Below are positions 63,032 to 64,000 of a stretch of DNA of 64,000 nt, piece by piece. The stretch spans positions 1 through 64,000 of the forward strand of contig JAQVWY010000004.1 in assembly GCA_028709465.1 (NCBI GenBank). Direction: 5' to 3'. The stretch comes from Tissierellia bacterium. Its GTDB lineage: Bacteria; Bacillota; Clostridia; Tissierellales; Sedimentibacteraceae. The notes beneath the pieces were generated by a model. The model saw only the letters and a program-made list of their open reading frames with translations, was not told the origin of the DNA and made no database searches. Position 1 is the stretch's first letter. Every line of letters begins with the position of its first letter. Position numbers and translations under genes: made by a program.

Positions 63032-63763
63032 ATGAAATCACAAGTTTGGGCTCATAGGGGTGCAAGTGCTTATGCACCGGAAAACACACTCTCTGCATTT
63101 GAACTTGCTGTAAAACAAAAATCAGATGGAGTAGAATTGGATGTACAACTGTCTAAAGATGGAGAATTAGTAGTTGTCCATGATGAGAAAATAGACAGAG
63201 TAAGCAATGGCACAGGGTTTGTAAAAGACTACAATTTAAATGAATTAAAGAAGTTTAACTTTAATAGGTTATTTCCTCAATATGGATTTGTGCCCATCGC
63301 TACATTAGAGGAAGTTTATGAATTGTTAAAGCCAACTGATTTAACAATAAATGTTGAATTAAAGACGGGAATAATATTTTATGAAGGGATTGAAGAAAAA
63401 CTAATAAAATTAACTCATAAGATGAATATAGAAGATCGTGTTATTTATTCTTCTTTCAACCATTACAGTTTGTTAAATTTAAGAGAACTAAAGTATGATG
63501 TAAAAATAGGGCTTTTATTTGCAGACATATTTGTTGATGTACCTGAATATGCCATAAAAATAGGTGCTGATGCTTTGCATCCTGCAGGGTACATACTCAA
63601 GCTTCCTGGGTTTATAGAAGAGAGCAAAGAAAAAAATTTAAGTCTTCATGTTTGGACTGTGGATGATGAATGTGAAATCAGGCGTTTGGCGGAGTATGGC
63701 ATAGATGCAATCATAACAAATAAACCCGATACAGCAAGAAAGGTTATAGACATATTAAAATAA
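63032..63763 (+). CDS. Glycerophosphodiester phosphodiesterase
   Basis: Start taken at 63032, with AGGAG upstream; 243 residues. GDPD TIM-barrel signatures: WAHRGASAYAPENTLSAFE (catalytic His), VELDVQLSKDGELVVVHDE (metal acids and second His), NVELKTG. There is no signal peptide, so it is cytoplasmic. It hydrolyses glycerophosphodiesters to glycerol 3-phosphate and an alcohol. It is 100 bases from the efflux operon and may be read with it or separately. A bidirectional terminator follows. Confidence 0.93.
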   Translation: MKSQVWAHRGASAYAPENTLSAFELAVKQKSDGVELDVQLSKDGELVVVHDEKIDRVSNGTGFVKDYNLNELKKFNFNRLFPQYGFVPIATLEEVYELLKPTDLTINVELKTGIIFYEGIEEKLIKLTHKMNIEDRVIYSSFNHYSLLNLRELKYDVKIGLLFADIFVDVPEYAIKIGADALHPAGYILKLPGFIEESKEKNLSLHVWTVDDECEIRRLAEYGIDAIITNKPDTARKVIDILK

Positions 63764-63804
63764 TATTTTATAAGAAAACGAAAACAAATAGTGTCTATAA
63801 AAAA

Positions 63805-63837
63805 GGAAGCTGAACATAACTTTTTTGTTCAGCTTCC
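63805..63837. terminator. Bidirectional terminator between GDPD and HesB-like genes
   Basis: GGAAGCTGAACA pairs perfectly with TGTTCAGCTTCC across a 9-nt loop rich in T. Confidence 0.85.
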
Positions 63838-63856
63838 ATAATTTTAAATAAACATA

Positions 63857-64000
63857 TTAATCATACAAAAGAGATACTGCAAAACCTCTGTTAAAAATAT
63901 CAGTATCATAATCAATATCAAAGCCTTTTGCTGCTCCTTCTAAATCTTCCGATACGATTATTTCTATTCCTTCTATATTGTAGGACTTTTCATTTTCTTT
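63857..64000 (-). CDS. HesB/IscA-like Fe-S biosynthesis-domain protein (partial, C-terminus)
   Basis: The window holds only the last 47 residues; the gene continues past the right edge. Visible are YNIEGIEIIVSEDLEGAAKG and FDIDYDTDIFNRGFAVSLLY. These resemble the C-terminal half of HesB/IscA-type proteins (KIDYxDxxFxxGF). The final Cys-Gly-Cys of true IscA scaffolds is absent, as in the HesB-like proteins of Clostridia. The call rests on this segment only. Confidence 0.5.
   Translation of the reverse strand, partial: KENEKSYNIEGIEIIVSEDLEGAAKGFDIDYDTDIFNRGFAVSLLYD

Overview
This 64 kb window is AT-rich Gram-positive DNA that looks chromosomal. Clostridial-type Shine-Dalgarno sites (GGAGG) precede most genes. 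The regulatory style (four T-box leaders, a cobalamin riboswitch, TTGACA-17-TATAAT promoters) and the anaerobic gene content (a glycyl radical trans-4-hydroxy-L-proline dehydratase with its activase, pyruvate carboxylase, polyferredoxin) point to an anaerobic, amino-acid-fermenting member of the Clostridia or Tissierellia. The exact genus cannot be told from the sequence. No rRNA, tRNA, CRISPR array, prophage or intact insertion sequence was seen. I count 53 complete protein genes and one partial gene, including a 50-residue cysteine-rich gene at 42860-43012.

Layout. 1-6100: DUF3842, DUF1893 plus an ECF transporter S component, then the pcrA-ligA DNA maintenance pair. 6160-15950: membrane protein, UPF0303, histidine phosphatase, pyruvate carboxylase, omega-amidase-like enzyme, UPF0178, lipid glycosyltransferase, GDT1-type cation exporter and Nudix CoA pyrophosphatase. 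16700-20130: a hydroxyproline dehydratase operon behind a sigma-54-type promoter. 20260-22050: a second DUF2238-like membrane protein, then a Cys T-box and cysE. 22055-26660 (minus): a four-carbon acid-sugar catabolic operon (DeoR regulator, DUF1537 kinase, PdxA2-type dehydrogenase, GntP permease). 26750-28910: GerMN lipoprotein and proC. 28912-33300 (minus): cobalamin riboswitch, btuFCD, a PduO-like adenosyltransferase and a DUF71/COG2102 ATP-pyrophosphatase. 33431-37040: heterodimeric ABC exporter. 37050-42840: Val T-box, valS, nagB, SulP transporter. 43330-47220: purine permease, then Ile T-box and ilvD. 47320-53610: CAP-domain protein, tyrS, tldD-tldE, small proteins. 53790-57010 (minus): Val T-box, ilvB, ilvN and an unknown ORF. 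57065-63840: a Crp/Fnr regulator between a polyferredoxin and an HlyD/ABC efflux operon, then a glycerophosphodiester phosphodiesterase. The window ends in a HesB/IscA-like gene.

How the parts connect. Branched-chain amino acid synthesis is under tRNA control at three points: valS and ilvBN read Val (GUA), ilvD reads Ile (AUC). The valS and ilvB leaders are duplicates of each other, promoter included. Hydroxyproline use (hypD) and proC together could turn hydroxyproline into proline, which would fit Stickland-type metabolism. The Crp/Fnr regulator probably activates its own gene, the polyferredoxin and the efflux operon from matching palindromes.

The most unusual structure is a family of double-hairpin repeats. 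It sits directly after T-box terminators (cysE, valS, ilvB), is tandemly triplicated in about 490 bp of the ilvB leader, and also occurs as an orphan copy downstream of ilvBN. Base pairing is kept although the stem sequence changes, so the structure itself appears to be conserved. Two other intergenic repeat families are scattered at gene ends.
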